Below, piece by piece: positions 53,575 to 62,014 of a DNA stretch of 64,000 nucleotides; position 1 is the stretch's first letter, and each line of letters opens with the position of its first letter. Under the pieces are notes generated by a model, which did no database searches, was not told the origin of the DNA, and worked only from the letters and a program-made list of their open reading frames with translations. Source of the DNA: Streptomyces sp. NBC_00286 (lineage in GTDB: Bacteria > Actinomycetota > Actinomycetes > Streptomycetales > Streptomycetaceae); assembly GCF_036173125.1 (NCBI RefSeq), contig NZ_CP108054.1:3472001-3536000 (forward strand), in the 5' to 3' direction. The position numbers and the translations under genes are program-made.

Positions 53575-53828
53575 AGCTCGCCTTCACCCCGCAAGGGTGG
53601 GAGGACTACGTCCACTGGCAGACCGCCGACCGGAAAGTCCTCAAGCGCGTCAACCGCCTCATCGACGACACGCTCCGCGACCCTTACGACGGCATCGGCA
53701 AGCCCGAGCCACTCAAGCACGCGCTGGCGGGGGCCTGGTCCAGGCGCATTACCGACGAACACCGATTGATCTACCTCCCCCGGGACGGCGAGGTGATCGT
53801 GCTCCAGGCCCGCTACCACTACGAATGA
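53571..53828 (+). CDS. yoeB: YoeB-family toxin
   Basis: An 85-residue Txe/YoeB ribosome-dependent mRNA interferase. Conserved features are GWEDYVHWQ, GIGKPEPLKHAL, WSRRITDEHRLIY with the catalytic residues, and the C-terminal RYHYE. GTG start inside the antitoxin stop. Confidence 0.93.
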   Translation: MKLAFTPQGWEDYVHWQTADRKVLKRVNRLIDDTLRDPYDGIGKPEPLKHALAGAWSRRITDEHRLIYLPRDGEVIVLQARYHYE

Positions 53829-53831
53829 CTC

Positions 53832-54461
53832 TCAGTCGCCCTTCGGGAACGTCACCTCCACGCGGCGGTTTTTGCGGCGGCCCTGTTCTGAGGTGTTGTC
53901 GGCGATGGGGTAGTCCTCGCTGTAGCCGCGTACCTCGAAGGTGACGTCCGGGCCCAGGCCGGCGGCTGCCAGTTCGTCGTGGACCACCTCGGCCCTGTTC
54001 TTGGAGAGGGTCACGCCGTGGGCGTACGAGCCGAGGTTGTCCGTGAAGCCGAAGACGCGGACCTTCGTCGCCTTCTGCGCCTTGATCTCATCCGCGATCG
54101 CCTGGATACGTGACCGGGCCTCGGGGTTCAGTTTCGAGCTGTCCTTGGGGAACAGCACCTCCGCCTGCAGCGCGAACGTCACGTCCTCGTTCGTGTCCTC
54201 GCGACGTTCCTCGCCACCCAGGTCTTCGACGACCGACTTGATGTCCAGCACCCGCGCGGGCGCGAGCGTCGCACCGTCGGCGAGCTTCAGGCCGGGGCTG
54301 TTGGCGTCCACCTCCGGTGCTTTGGGGGCGGTGACGCTGCCCGGGGGTTCGCTGGGGTCGCCTTCGTCGGCGTACACGGGGGTCAGGGGGGTCATGAAGA
54401 CGAGGGCGGTGAGGGCGGTAGCTGTGGTTGCGGTGATCCGTAGGGATGAGGGGAGGGGCAT
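53832..54461 (-). CDS. OmpA-domain exported protein at the end of the Tad locus
   Basis: A 209-residue protein with a signal peptide (about 1-31, ending VYADE), a linker, and an OmpA C-terminal peptidoglycan-binding domain (about 95-205): FPKDSSKLNPEARSRIQAIA, VRVFGFTDNLGS and NRRVEVTFPKG. It probably anchors the pilus machine to the cell wall, as OmpA proteins do in other Tad loci. It starts two bases after the lipoprotein stop. Its last 30 coding bases are duplicated at 52729-52758. Confidence 0.88.
   Translation of the reverse strand: MPLPSSLRITATTATALTALVFMTPLTPVYADEGDPSEPPGSVTAPKAPEVDANSPGLKLADGATLAPARVLDIKSVVEDLGGEERREDTNEDVTFALQAEVLFPKDSSKLNPEARSRIQAIADEIKAQKATKVRVFGFTDNLGSYAHGVTLSKNRAEVVHDELAAAGLGPDVTFEVRGYSEDYPIADNTSEQGRRKNRRVEVTFPKGD
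53839..53868. repeat. 30-bp direct repeat, right copy, inside the ompA 3' end
   Basis: Perfect match to 52729-52758. Together the copies bracket an XRE gene and yefM-yoeB. A repeat that re-creates the 3' end of a gene is typical of site-specific integration, though no integrase is present. Confidence 0.85.
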
Positions 54462-54463
54462 GG

Positions 54464-55048
54464 TTACTCGCCCTCGGAGAGTTCGAGGTCAGCCGGGGGC
54501 ATGCCACCTACCTGGAAAGAGACCTGGTTGGTGCCTTCGGGAGGAGCCGGGAACTGGGCGTACCAGGTTGCCGAATCACCCGCCCTCAGCCTCGTGAACT
54601 TTGTGCAGAGGCAGCGTCCGGAAGTGTCCCGCAGCACGAGGTACTTCTTCTTGCCCTCCGCATCCACCAGGCTCGCGCCAGACAGGGAGCCGCCGTTGCC
54701 CGCCAACTCTGTTTCGTCGCTCTGCCACTCGGCGCCCAGCCATGAGCCGCTACCGCCGTTCACCACCTGACCCGACACGGTGACAAAGCCGCCCTGCTCC
54801 CGCACAGCGGAGGTGATGGTGACGGTTATGTCGCCGTCCTTCGCAGTCGCCAGCGCCTGGTCCGCAGACGGTGCTTGGGACTGCTTCTGGTCTCCACCGC
54901 TGTCCTTGGAGGAGGAGGAAGCAGACGAATCCGACTTCGGCTCTTCATCGCCTCCCCCGCCGCAGCCGGCCACCGTGAGGACCAGCCCAGACGTGATCGC
55001 CACCGCGGTCAGCACCGTGCGGCCCTTCATGGTGTGCCGAAATGCCAT
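54464..55048 (-). CDS. Lipoprotein of the Tad locus
   Basis: A 194-residue lipoprotein with lipobox TVAGC (C29), a serine/aspartate-rich linker to about residue 65, and a beta-sandwich-like domain (VTVSGQVVNGGSGSWLGAEW, then YAQFPAPPEGTNQVSFQ). It lies 15 bases after the TadG-like gene. GGAAG precedes ATG 55048. Probably a surface accessory of the pilus; no known family. Confidence 0.8.
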   Translation of the reverse strand: MAFRHTMKGRTVLTAVAITSGLVLTVAGCGGGGDEEPKSDSSASSSSKDSGGDQKQSQAPSADQALATAKDGDITVTITSAVREQGGFVTVSGQVVNGGSGSWLGAEWQSDETELAGNGGSLSGASLVDAEGKKKYLVLRDTSGRCLCTKFTRLRAGDSATWYAQFPAPPEGTNQVSFQVGGMPPADLELSEGE

Positions 55049-55063
55049 TGGTCCGGCTTCCTT

Positions 55064-55672
55064 TCACTCGGCCAGATACACAGAGAACAGCACGGACGCG
55101 TCGGGTAGGTCGTTCGAAATGAAATCTTCGGGGTCGATCTCGATGACATCGCCGCCACAGTCGAGTTCGACGACGTCCAGGGGGTCGTCGGGTGCCTCGA
55201 AGTCGCAGCGCGGTGCGATGACGGCCGTGGCCTGAGCCGTCGCCTGCTGCGTCTCCGTGCCCGGGATGAGCGACTCCCCGACCGTGTAGTTCGTCTGGAT
55301 CTCCACCTCGTATCCAGGGAAGCCGTTCACCTCTGTGGGCTGGGCACCGCCCTGGAGGGTCGAGTCGTTGGCGGCGGCCAGTTCCTGAGCCGCAGCGGTA
55401 GCTCCGACGCCCGTGGCCTCATCCGGGTCGAGCCAGTCCAGCCAGTTGTCGTCGACCCCGATGGCGCCTTCAAGGCCCTCCATCAGCTCATCCCGATCCG
55501 CCTGCGCTGCCGCCAACGCAGCAGCGTCCGCCGCGGATTGAGCTCCATTCCGCGCGGACGCTGCCTGGGCGAACGCAAAGAGGGCGAACGCAGCGAAGAG
55601 CAGAATCCCCGTCAGCCAAATGTAGATCGGGAGAGTCTGCCCTCTGTCGCTGCGAAGGTTGCTACTGCTCAG
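55064..55672 (-). CDS. TadG-like pseudopilin, probable CTG start
   Basis: A protein of about 202 residues with an N-terminal class III-type segment (SDRGQTLPIYIWLTGILLF) and a helical continuation QAASARNGAQSAADAAALAAA, typical of TadG/Tad_C-type proteins; the rest is extracytoplasmic. No ATG, GTG or TTG lies at the right place: the only sensible start is a CTG at 55672 that overlaps the Flp stop as CTGA. Longer frames reading through the Flp gene to 56047 are rejected. Confidence 0.75.
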   Translation of the reverse strand: MSSSNLRSDRGQTLPIYIWLTGILLFAAFALFAFAQAASARNGAQSAADAAALAAAQADRDELMEGLEGAIGVDDNWLDWLDPDEATGVGATAAAQELAAANDSTLQGGAQPTEVNGFPGYEVEIQTNYTVGESLIPGTETQQATAQATAVIAPRCDFEAPDDPLDVVELDCGGDVIEIDPEDFISNDLPDASVLFSVYLAE

Positions 55673-55905
55673 CCACCGCCGCCGATCACGCGGTCGACGG
55701 CGTCGCCGATCGCGCCCGAGATCAACCCGTCCAACCCCAACTGGTCGATCAACGTAAAGATCCCCGCAATCAGAATCATCAGCCCCGCATACTCCACGAA
55801 CCCCGCCCCGCGATCCCGCTCGCTCCCCCGCATCCGGGAGACAACGGTCCGCCTCCACGTCCCGAGCCCGCGCTTGACGCCGTGCATCGACATCTTCGCC
55901 ACCAT
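55669..55905 (-). CDS. Flp-type pilin
   Basis: A 78-residue pilin precursor. The prepilin peptidase site is G33 followed by AGFVEY, with E38 and Y39 at the +5/+6 positions of Flp pilins, then the hydrophobic stalk AGLMILIAGIFTLIDQLGL. The leader is basic. GGGAGG lies ahead of ATG 55905. Major subunit of the Tad pilus, secreted by the CpaF-TadBC machine upstream. Confidence 0.85.
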   Translation of the reverse strand: MVAKMSMHGVKRGLGTWRRTVVSRMRGSERDRGAGFVEYAGLMILIAGIFTLIDQLGLDGLISGAIGDAVDRVIGGGG

Positions 55906-56010
55906 GGCCGCTGTCCTCCCGTCCAACAACACCACTACCGTCCCGCGCACCGTACGTGACACCCCGCCCACTCCGGGTGGGCCCAGGGACCCAACTTCCC
56001 GAGTCTGGAG

Positions 56011-56820
56011 TCATCGGTTCCACCCCCCGTGAGCCGTACCCAGCCAATAAGCGATCGCTTCGCTGCGCGAAGAACTGTGCAGCTTTGCGAAGATGCGGTT
56101 GATGTGGTTCTTGACGGTCTTCTCGCTGATGAAGCAGGTGGCGGCAATCTGGCGGTTGTTCATGCCGGCCGCGATGAGATCCATGACCTCCACCTCCCGT
56201 GAACTCAGTCCGAAATCCCGTCCGTTGTCGTCGCGGCCGTGGAGCCCCGCCGCGTAGGCGAGTCGGGCCTTCGACGACTGTGCCATAACTGGTTGCATGT
56301 GCGAAGGGAATTCGTTCGGTTCGTACGAAACGCTGAGCGATTCCGAGACAGTTTCAGAGGCGGATTCGGGGACCGCCGAATTCGAGACAGGTACGTCCGA
56401 AACGACAGCCGCGGCGGACGCCGTGAACGTAGGCCTACGGTCCCTCAAGTCCCGTACCGCCGTGATCAGTTCCTCTGCCGTGAACTCGCCGTGGACCAGA
56501 TAACCCACCGCACCCAGGCGCAACGCCTCCGCGACCACCTCGGGTTCGCGGCTGTACGTCAGCATCATCACCGGCGCCAGGCGCGCCAGCGAGGGCAGCG
56601 CGGTCAGGCCGTCGGTGCCGGGCATACGTACGTCCAGCAGGACCACGTCCGGGCAGTGACTGGTCGCGTACGTGACCGCCTCCGCTCCGTTCGGCGCCTG
56701 CGCGACGACCCGGATGTCGGGGTGGGCGTCGAGCAGGGCGGCGAGGCCCGCCCGTACGACCGGGTTGTCGTCGGCCACGAGCACTCGTAAGGGCGGGCCG
56801 GGAAGTGCCTGGTCAGGCAT
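56011..56820 (-). CDS. LuxR-type response regulator of the Tad locus
   Basis: A 269-residue NarL/LuxR regulator: receiver domain (about 11-125) with DD17-18 and phosphoacceptor D63 in VVLLDVRMPG, a serine/glutamate-rich linker (about 135-195) and a LuxR helix-turn-helix (LSSREVEVMDLIAAGMNNRQ). It overlaps the kinase gene by eight bases, so the two are a pair. Likely controls pilus expression. Confidence 0.92.
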   Translation of the reverse strand: MPDQALPGPPLRVLVADDNPVVRAGLAALLDAHPDIRVVAQAPNGAEAVTYATSHCPDVVLLDVRMPGTDGLTALPSLARLAPVMMLTYSREPEVVAEALRLGAVGYLVHGEFTAEELITAVRDLRDRRPTFTASAAAVVSDVPVSNSAVPESASETVSESLSVSYEPNEFPSHMQPVMAQSSKARLAYAAGLHGRDDNGRDFGLSSREVEVMDLIAAGMNNRQIAATCFISEKTVKNHINRIFAKLHSSSRSEAIAYWLGTAHGGWNR

Positions 56821-58375
56821 GTGCGGCCTCCTCTTGGGGCGTGTGTGAGGGGGGTACGGGCAGCGGAGTGCCCGAGGTTTTCAGGGGGAGGTCCACCTTG
56901 ACCTCCGTGCCTCCGTGCTCGCCTTGGCGCAGTTCGATGCCCGCGCCGATCGACGTTGCGCGCTCCAGCATTCCCAGCAGACCGAAGTGGCCGGATTTCG
57001 CCAGGTGTTGTACGTCATCGAGGGATACGGACGTGCCGGTTCCGTCGTCTCGTACGGACAGGTGCAGGGTCGAGGCGTCGGTTTCGGCGTCGACATCGGC
57101 TTCGACATCGAGGGTTACCTCCACCGCCGTCGCGTCCGTCGCGTTCGTCGCGTGCCGGTGCGTGTTCTCCAGTGCCTCCGAGAGGATCGCGAGGAGGTGG
57201 TGCGGGGCTCCGGGAGGGAGTACGAGGGTGGGGGCTGCCCGGTAGGCGAGGGTCGCCCTGATGCCCGTACGGGATGCGAAGTCGTCCAGTCTTGCCGTCA
57301 GTTCGGTTCGCAGGTCTGTGGGTGGGGTCGACAGGGCTGTGTGGTGGCGTAGGTCCGTCAGGAGGTCGCGGGACTCCGCCGCGGCTCGGCGGGCCGCGCT
57401 CGCCACCGTCGCCGCCTGGTCCTTCAGGGCATGTGGATCCGTGTCGCGGTCGGCGGAGACCGCGAGGGCCTCGGCCGCCAGGGCCAGGCCGTGAAGGGTC
57501 TTGGCCACCGAGTCGTGCATCTCGCGGGCCAGGCGAGCGCGTTCGGACTCGACGGCCTCCGCCACCGCGAGGCGTGAGTTGGCCTCCGCCAGTGCCTGGC
57601 TGGCGGTGCCGAAGTGGAACATCAGATTGCGCAGGGTTACGCCGATGATGCCGGCCGCGATGCAGAAGCCGGCGATGAGGAGGGTGCTGGCTCCGGTGCC
57701 GGGGCGGTGTTCCCAGGCCCTGAACACCGTGAGCAGGACGATGAGTTGGAGGCCGGTGAAGATGCCGGAGCCGCGCCAGCCGTAGAGGAGGCCAGAGAGG
57801 AGGGGGGTGCAGACGGCTGCGTAGGCGAGGGGGGAGGCCGGGGATGCCGTCAGCAGGAGGATCGCGCCGAAGATCAGGTCCACGGCCATGAGGGTGGGGT
57901 GGGCGAGGAGTCGCGGGGCGAAGCGGTCCCAGTCTCGGAGCATGGCGTATGAGCCCATGACTCCGAGTACGGCCGCGGCTAGTACGCCGTAGCGGGGTGG
58001 GCCTTGTGTCGCGTTGGCCATCGCGAAGGGGGCGCCGATTGCGATCAGGGTCAGGCGGACCGCGAATGCCTGGCGGCATAGGGCCTGTAGGGCGTTGAGC
58101 TGGAGGCGGACGCTTGGTGCTGCCGCGTCCTCGGCGAAATAGCCTGCGGCTCGCTTGGCAGTTTGGACGCTGCGGGTCCGTTGGGGCTGTTCGCGCCCAC
58201 GCGGCGGAGCCGCAAATGTCACAGCCCCGCGCCCCTGAAAAAGCAGGGCAGTTCGGACGCTTCGGGTCCGTCGTGGCTGGTCGCGCAGTTCCCCGCGCCC
58301 CTTACGGGGCGCACCACCCAGCCCACTAGCAAGGGCTAGCCAAGACTCCTGCGCGCGTTCCCAAGCCCCTGCCAT
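56813..58375 (-). CDS. Sensor histidine kinase with repeat-encoded N terminus
   Basis: A 520-residue NarX/DesK-type kinase. About five transmembrane helices lie between residues 105 and 250; the HisKA_3 site is H287 in REMHDSVAKTLHG; the ATPase domain has EALENTHRHATNA and VRDDGTGTS, then GLLGMLERA. Residues about 22-75 are translated from a dispersed intergenic repeat, in frame. The ATG at 58375 starts one base after the TadC stop (TGAGATG), so it is the natural coupled start, and no other ATG or GTG exists before residue 119. Confidence 0.85.
   Translation of the reverse strand: MAGAWERAQESWLALASGLGGAPRKGRGELRDQPRRTRSVRTALLFQGRGAVTFAAPPRGREQPQRTRSVQTAKRAAGYFAEDAAAPSVRLQLNALQALCRQAFAVRLTLIAIGAPFAMANATQGPPRYGVLAAAVLGVMGSYAMLRDWDRFAPRLLAHPTLMAVDLIFGAILLLTASPASPLAYAAVCTPLLSGLLYGWRGSGIFTGLQLIVLLTVFRAWEHRPGTGASTLLIAGFCIAAGIIGVTLRNLMFHFGTASQALAEANSRLAVAEAVESERARLAREMHDSVAKTLHGLALAAEALAVSADRDTDPHALKDQAATVASAARRAAAESRDLLTDLRHHTALSTPPTDLRTELTARLDDFASRTGIRATLAYRAAPTLVLPPGAPHHLLAILSEALENTHRHATNATDATAVEVTLDVEADVDAETDASTLHLSVRDDGTGTSVSLDDVQHLAKSGHFGLLGMLERATSIGAGIELRQGEHGGTEVKVDLPLKTSGTPLPVPPSHTPQEEAAHA
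58151..58312. repeat. Dispersed repeat inside the histidine kinase frame
   Basis: Carries GCGCCCC-TTAC-GGGGCGC, two copies of a block ending GGACCCG with GCGTCC, and TTTGCGGCTCCGCCGCG on the minus strand. The same family occurs in spacers at 30841-30933 and 35240-35350. Here it is read in frame as coding sequence. Confidence 0.8.
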
Positions 58376-58376
58376 C

Positions 58377-59267
58377 TCAGCGTCCCAAAATCGAGCCGAA
58401 GTTAGTCCCCGACCCCAAGAACATCCCCGTCGCGATCAGGATCATCGTCGCCGGGAGCATGAAGACCAGCGTGACCATCGTGGCCTTGGGGATCGTTTTC
58501 GCTGCCCTGCGGCGGGAGTTCTGGGCGTCCGTTCGCCTCATGTCCGTGGCCAGTTGGATCAGGGTGTCCGCGATGGGGGAACCCAACTCCTCGCCCTGCT
58601 GCAACGCCGAGACGAACTGGGCCACCTGCTCCGACGAGTTGCGCTTGCGCAGCTCGTCGAAGGCCTGGCGGCGGCTTACGCCCATGTCCATCTGGCGCAG
58701 GGTGATTCTCAGCTCGTCCGCCCATGGGCCCTCGTAGTGGTCTGCCACGCGGTCCAGGGCCTGGCGGAAGCCGAGGCCCGCCGAGACCACGACCGCGAGG
58801 ACGTCGAGGAAGTCGGGGAGGGTGCGGTCGATGACCTCCTTGCGGTCGCGGATGGCCTGCCAGATGAGGGCGTCGGCGGCCAGCAGGCCGAAGGCCAGGG
58901 TCAGGGCGGCGAACAGGAGCTGTCCGTTGGTGTAGAAGACCAGTCCGAGTACGACGCCGAAGATGCCGTAGACCGCCCGGCGGGCCGCGTAACGGTCCAG
59001 GGTCAGGCCGCCGGGGTTGCCCGCCATGTCGATACGGCGGCGTTTGGCGTCGACGCGGCGCGGGCCCATCAAGCGGAGCACGAGGGGCGCGAAGCGCATG
59101 CCGAGGCGGTCGACCGCGGAGTCGGCCTGGGAGACGCGGGTGGAACCGACTTCCAGGGCGAGGGCCAGGTCGCCGGGGAGCTTGGCTTCCGCGCGGAGCA
59201 TACGGATGCCGAAGAGGAGGCCCGCGACGGCGAGGCCCGACAGGAGAGCGAGGAGCAAGGCCAGCAA
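58377..59267 (-). CDS. TadC-like inner-membrane platform protein (T2SS F family)
   Basis: A 296-residue type II secretion F-domain protein with one N-terminal helix, a central pair (AVYGIFGVVLGLVFY, LLFAALTLAFGLLAADALI) and a C-terminal helix (MVTLVFMLPATMILIATGMF), and the F domain LPDFLDVLAVVVSAGLGFRQ. Starts at a TTG after GGGGGAG. Partner of TadB 13 bases upstream. Confidence 0.9.
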   Translation of the reverse strand: MLALLLALLSGLAVAGLLFGIRMLRAEAKLPGDLALALEVGSTRVSQADSAVDRLGMRFAPLVLRLMGPRRVDAKRRRIDMAGNPGGLTLDRYAARRAVYGIFGVVLGLVFYTNGQLLFAALTLAFGLLAADALIWQAIRDRKEVIDRTLPDFLDVLAVVVSAGLGFRQALDRVADHYEGPWADELRITLRQMDMGVSRRQAFDELRKRNSSEQVAQFVSALQQGEELGSPIADTLIQLATDMRRTDAQNSRRRAAKTIPKATMVTLVFMLPATMILIATGMFLGSGTNFGSILGR

Positions 59268-59280
59268 CGTAACTCCCCCC

Positions 59281-60219
59281 TCACACTTCGATCTTGCCGA
59301 GTTTGCGGATGACGAAGAAGCCGACCGTGTAGAGGCCCATGGCGATGAGGACGAGGATCTGGCCTACCGGGGAGCCGGTCACCCGGGCCAGGGCGCCCTC
59401 GTTCGAGGAGTTGATGAGCAACAGCGAGCCCAGGCCCAGGAGCGGGACCGTGAAAGCGGTGGCGTTGACCTCGGAGAGCATCGTGCGGACCTCGCGGCGG
59501 GTTTCCTTGCGGTCCTCCAGGGTCTGGGTGAGGTTCCGGAGGGAGTTGACGACGGAGCCGCCCGCCTTGTTGGAGAGGACCAAGGTGGTGACCAGGACGA
59601 CCAGTTCGCGGGACGGGAGGCGTTCGGCGAGTTCGCCGAGGGTGTCGTCGATCGAGCGGCCGAGGCTCAACTGGTCGGCAACGCGGGCCAGTTCTTCACC
59701 GGCCGGGGCCTCCAGTTCCTCCGCGGCCATCGCCAGGGCCGTACGAAGAGCGAGGCCGGCGGCGGAGGCGTTGGCCAGGAGGCGGGCCACGTCGGGGAGT
59801 TGGTTGATGAAGGCCTCAATGCGCTTCTGGCGTTGCCAGTTGAGGAAGATCGCGGAGCCCCAGATGCCGATCGCTGCCGCGATGGGGCCGAAGAAGGGGG
59901 CCAGGGCGGCGGCCGCGATCAGCCAGAGCGCTACGACGACGGCAGTGACGTACGTGAAGAACTCGCCCGCCGTCAGGTCGAGTCCCGTGGCCGAGAGCCG
60001 CATATGGATGCCACGGCCCAGGCGGGTGTGGCGCAGTCGGCGGTCGACGGCCGCGAAACGGCGGGCGCGGCCCGCGGCGCTGCGGAGCGGACCGCCGGAG
60101 AGACGGTCGACGAGGGCCTGGCGCTGGGCGCGACCGGACGCGTACGTGTGCACGCCCGCGACGGCGAGTGTGCCGCACAGGACGGTGGCGCCGAGGGCGA
60201 GCAGGGTGGGGTTGTTCAT
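59281..60219 (-). CDS. TadB-like inner-membrane platform protein (T2SS F family)
   Basis: A 312-residue F-domain protein: an N-terminal helix, two helices about 90-125, the F domain (INQLPDVARLLANASAAGLA, then ADQLSLGRSIDDTLGELAER), and C-terminal helices. With TadC and CpaF it forms the pilus assembly platform. Confidence 0.9.
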   Translation of the reverse strand: MNNPTLLALGATVLCGTLAVAGVHTYASGRAQRQALVDRLSGGPLRSAAGRARRFAAVDRRLRHTRLGRGIHMRLSATGLDLTAGEFFTYVTAVVVALWLIAAAALAPFFGPIAAAIGIWGSAIFLNWQRQKRIEAFINQLPDVARLLANASAAGLALRTALAMAAEELEAPAGEELARVADQLSLGRSIDDTLGELAERLPSRELVVLVTTLVLSNKAGGSVVNSLRNLTQTLEDRKETRREVRTMLSEVNATAFTVPLLGLGSLLLINSSNEGALARVTGSPVGQILVLIAMGLYTVGFFVIRKLGKIEV

Positions 60220-60250
60220 GGCTCGCTCCTCTCAGTCGTGGTGGTGGGGG

Positions 60251-61591
60251 TCATCCGATGGCCTGCCTCGTCTGGAGTACGTCGATGGCCTCGGCCACGC
60301 GGAAGGCGGGCGGCAGCGGCTCGCCCGCGACGTACAGCTTCTCGGCGACCGGGCGCGGCAGCGGGAGATGCTCGAAGTGGCCGTGGACGACGCGATCCGG
60401 GCCGGTGGGGCGCGGCACGAAGCGGGTGACGGGGGCGATACGGAACTGTTCGCGGCCGTGCGAGATGAGCAGGGCGATCTCGGTGACCTTGCGGGAGCCG
60501 TCCGCGTGGCGGGCGAGCTGGACGACCACGTCCACGGCCGAGTTGATCTGGTCCTTCAGCGCCTCGAAGGGGATCTGGACCTCGGACATCGAGCCGAGGG
60601 TCTGGAGGCGCATGAGGGCGTCTTCGGCGGAGTTCGCGTGCACGGTGGCCAGCGAACCGTCGTGGCCGGTCGACATGGCCTGGAGCATGTCGAGGGTCTC
60701 GCCGCCTCGGACCTCACCGACGATGATGCGGTCGGGGCGCATACGCAGTGAGTTGCGGACCAGGTCGCGGATGGTGATCTGGCCCTTGCCCTCGACGTTC
60801 GGGGGGCGGGACTCGAGGCGGATCACGTGCTCCTGCTGGAGCTGGAGTTCGGCGGAGTCCTCGATGGTGATGATGCGCTCGTGGGCCGGGATGAGGCCGG
60901 AGAGGGCGTTGAGGAGGGTGGTCTTGCCGGTGCCCGTACCGCCGCTGACGATGACGTTGAAGCGGGCCCGGACGAAGGCCGCGAGCAGCATGAGCATCTG
61001 CTCGTCGAGCGAGCCGAGGCCGATCAGCTCCGGGAGCGTGTAGGCGCGGGGGAAGCGGCGGATCGTGAGGGTCGGGCCGGTGAGGGCGAGCGGCGGGATG
61101 ATGACGTTGACGCGTTCGCCGGTGGGGAGGCGGGCGTCGACCATGGGGTTCGACTCGTCTACGCGCCTGTTGACCGTCGACACGATGCGCTCGATGGTCT
61201 GCATGAGCTGCTCGTTGGAGGCGAAGCGGAGGGGGAGCTGCTCCACGCGTCCGGCTCGCTCCACGAAGATGGAGTCGGGTCCGTTGACCATGATCTCGGT
61301 GATGGACGCGTCGGCGAGCAGGGGTTCGAGTACGCCGAGCCCGAGCGCTTCGTCGACGACCCGCCGTATGAGCTGTGACCGCTCGGAGGACGACAGGACC
61401 GGGCCCTCGCGGCTGATGATGTGCCCGAGTACTCGCTCAAGGCGCATGCGTCGCTCGGCCGCCGCGAGGCTGGACATCTCAGCCAGGTCGATCTCTTCGA
61501 GCAGCTTGGCACGGTAGACGGCGACGAGGTGGCCGTCCTCGCGGCCGGCTCCGCCCTCTTCGGGGGCGGCGATACGGGCCTTGAGGCTCAT
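60251..61591 (-). CDS. CpaF/TadA-type pilus assembly ATPase
   Basis: A 446-residue secretion ATPase. Walker A GGTGTGKT is at 217-224, the aspartate box at VIRLESRPPN and IITIEDSAELQL, Walker B at RIIVGEVRGGETLDM and the histidine box at STGHDGSLATVHANS. It powers Flp pilus assembly from the cytoplasmic face. Confidence 0.95.
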   Translation of the reverse strand: MSLKARIAAPEEGGAGREDGHLVAVYRAKLLEEIDLAEMSSLAAAERRMRLERVLGHIISREGPVLSSSERSQLIRRVVDEALGLGVLEPLLADASITEIMVNGPDSIFVERAGRVEQLPLRFASNEQLMQTIERIVSTVNRRVDESNPMVDARLPTGERVNVIIPPLALTGPTLTIRRFPRAYTLPELIGLGSLDEQMLMLLAAFVRARFNVIVSGGTGTGKTTLLNALSGLIPAHERIITIEDSAELQLQQEHVIRLESRPPNVEGKGQITIRDLVRNSLRMRPDRIIVGEVRGGETLDMLQAMSTGHDGSLATVHANSAEDALMRLQTLGSMSEVQIPFEALKDQINSAVDVVVQLARHADGSRKVTEIALLISHGREQFRIAPVTRFVPRPTGPDRVVHGHFEHLPLPRPVAEKLYVAGEPLPPAFRVAEAIDVLQTRQAIG

Positions 61592-61633
61592 GTCTTCAAC
61601 TCCCTTCCGGGGGAGGGTCGTTCCGTACGAGGG

Positions 61634-62014
61634 TCAGCCGTCATCGTCATCGTTGGGCATCGTGGCCTTCTTCTCCACCTGCCAGCCCTCCCCTACGAAC
61701 GGGATGAGCAGCGGGACCTGCACGGTCACCGTGGCGGTGGTCGTGTCGCCGCCTCCTTCCGGAGCGGATACGGTCGCGTCGAGCCAGTCGCTCATCGCGG
61801 CGTACCCGGCCGCCTCGCCCGCCTCGCCCTGTGAGGCGACCCGTGCGGCGGCGCGCGCGCCGGATCCGGCCTGGTTGGCGGCGTATCCGACCAGGCCCAG
61901 CTGGATGGCGGCCAGCCCTACGAGCAGCAGGATGGGCAGGAAGCCGGCGAACTCCAGCATGGAGACGCCACGGTCATCCCTGGCTCGCCTGCACAGTTTC
62001 CGGAGTACGTTCAT
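61634..62014 (-). CDS. TadE-like minor pseudopilin
   Basis: A 126-residue TadE protein: prepilin-type site DRGVSMLEFAGF (G16, E21) and stalk helix LPILLLVGLAAIQLGLVGYA, then a small extracytoplasmic domain. It overlaps the upstream fusion gene by four bases (ATGA). Confidence 0.88.
   Translation of the reverse strand: MNVLRKLCRRARDDRGVSMLEFAGFLPILLLVGLAAIQLGLVGYAANQAGSGARAAARVASQGEAGEAAGYAAMSDWLDATVSAPEGGGDTTTATVTVQVPLLIPFVGEGWQVEKKATMPNDDDDG

Noticed and set aside
41649..53868. Complete prophage or integrative conjugative element
   Set aside because: No integrase, excisionase, replication, transfer or phage structural genes are seen; only small accessory modules are present.
55064..56047. 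327-residue version of the TadG-like protein
   Set aside because: It would read entirely through the Flp pilin gene in another frame; the CTGA-coupled start is more reasonable.
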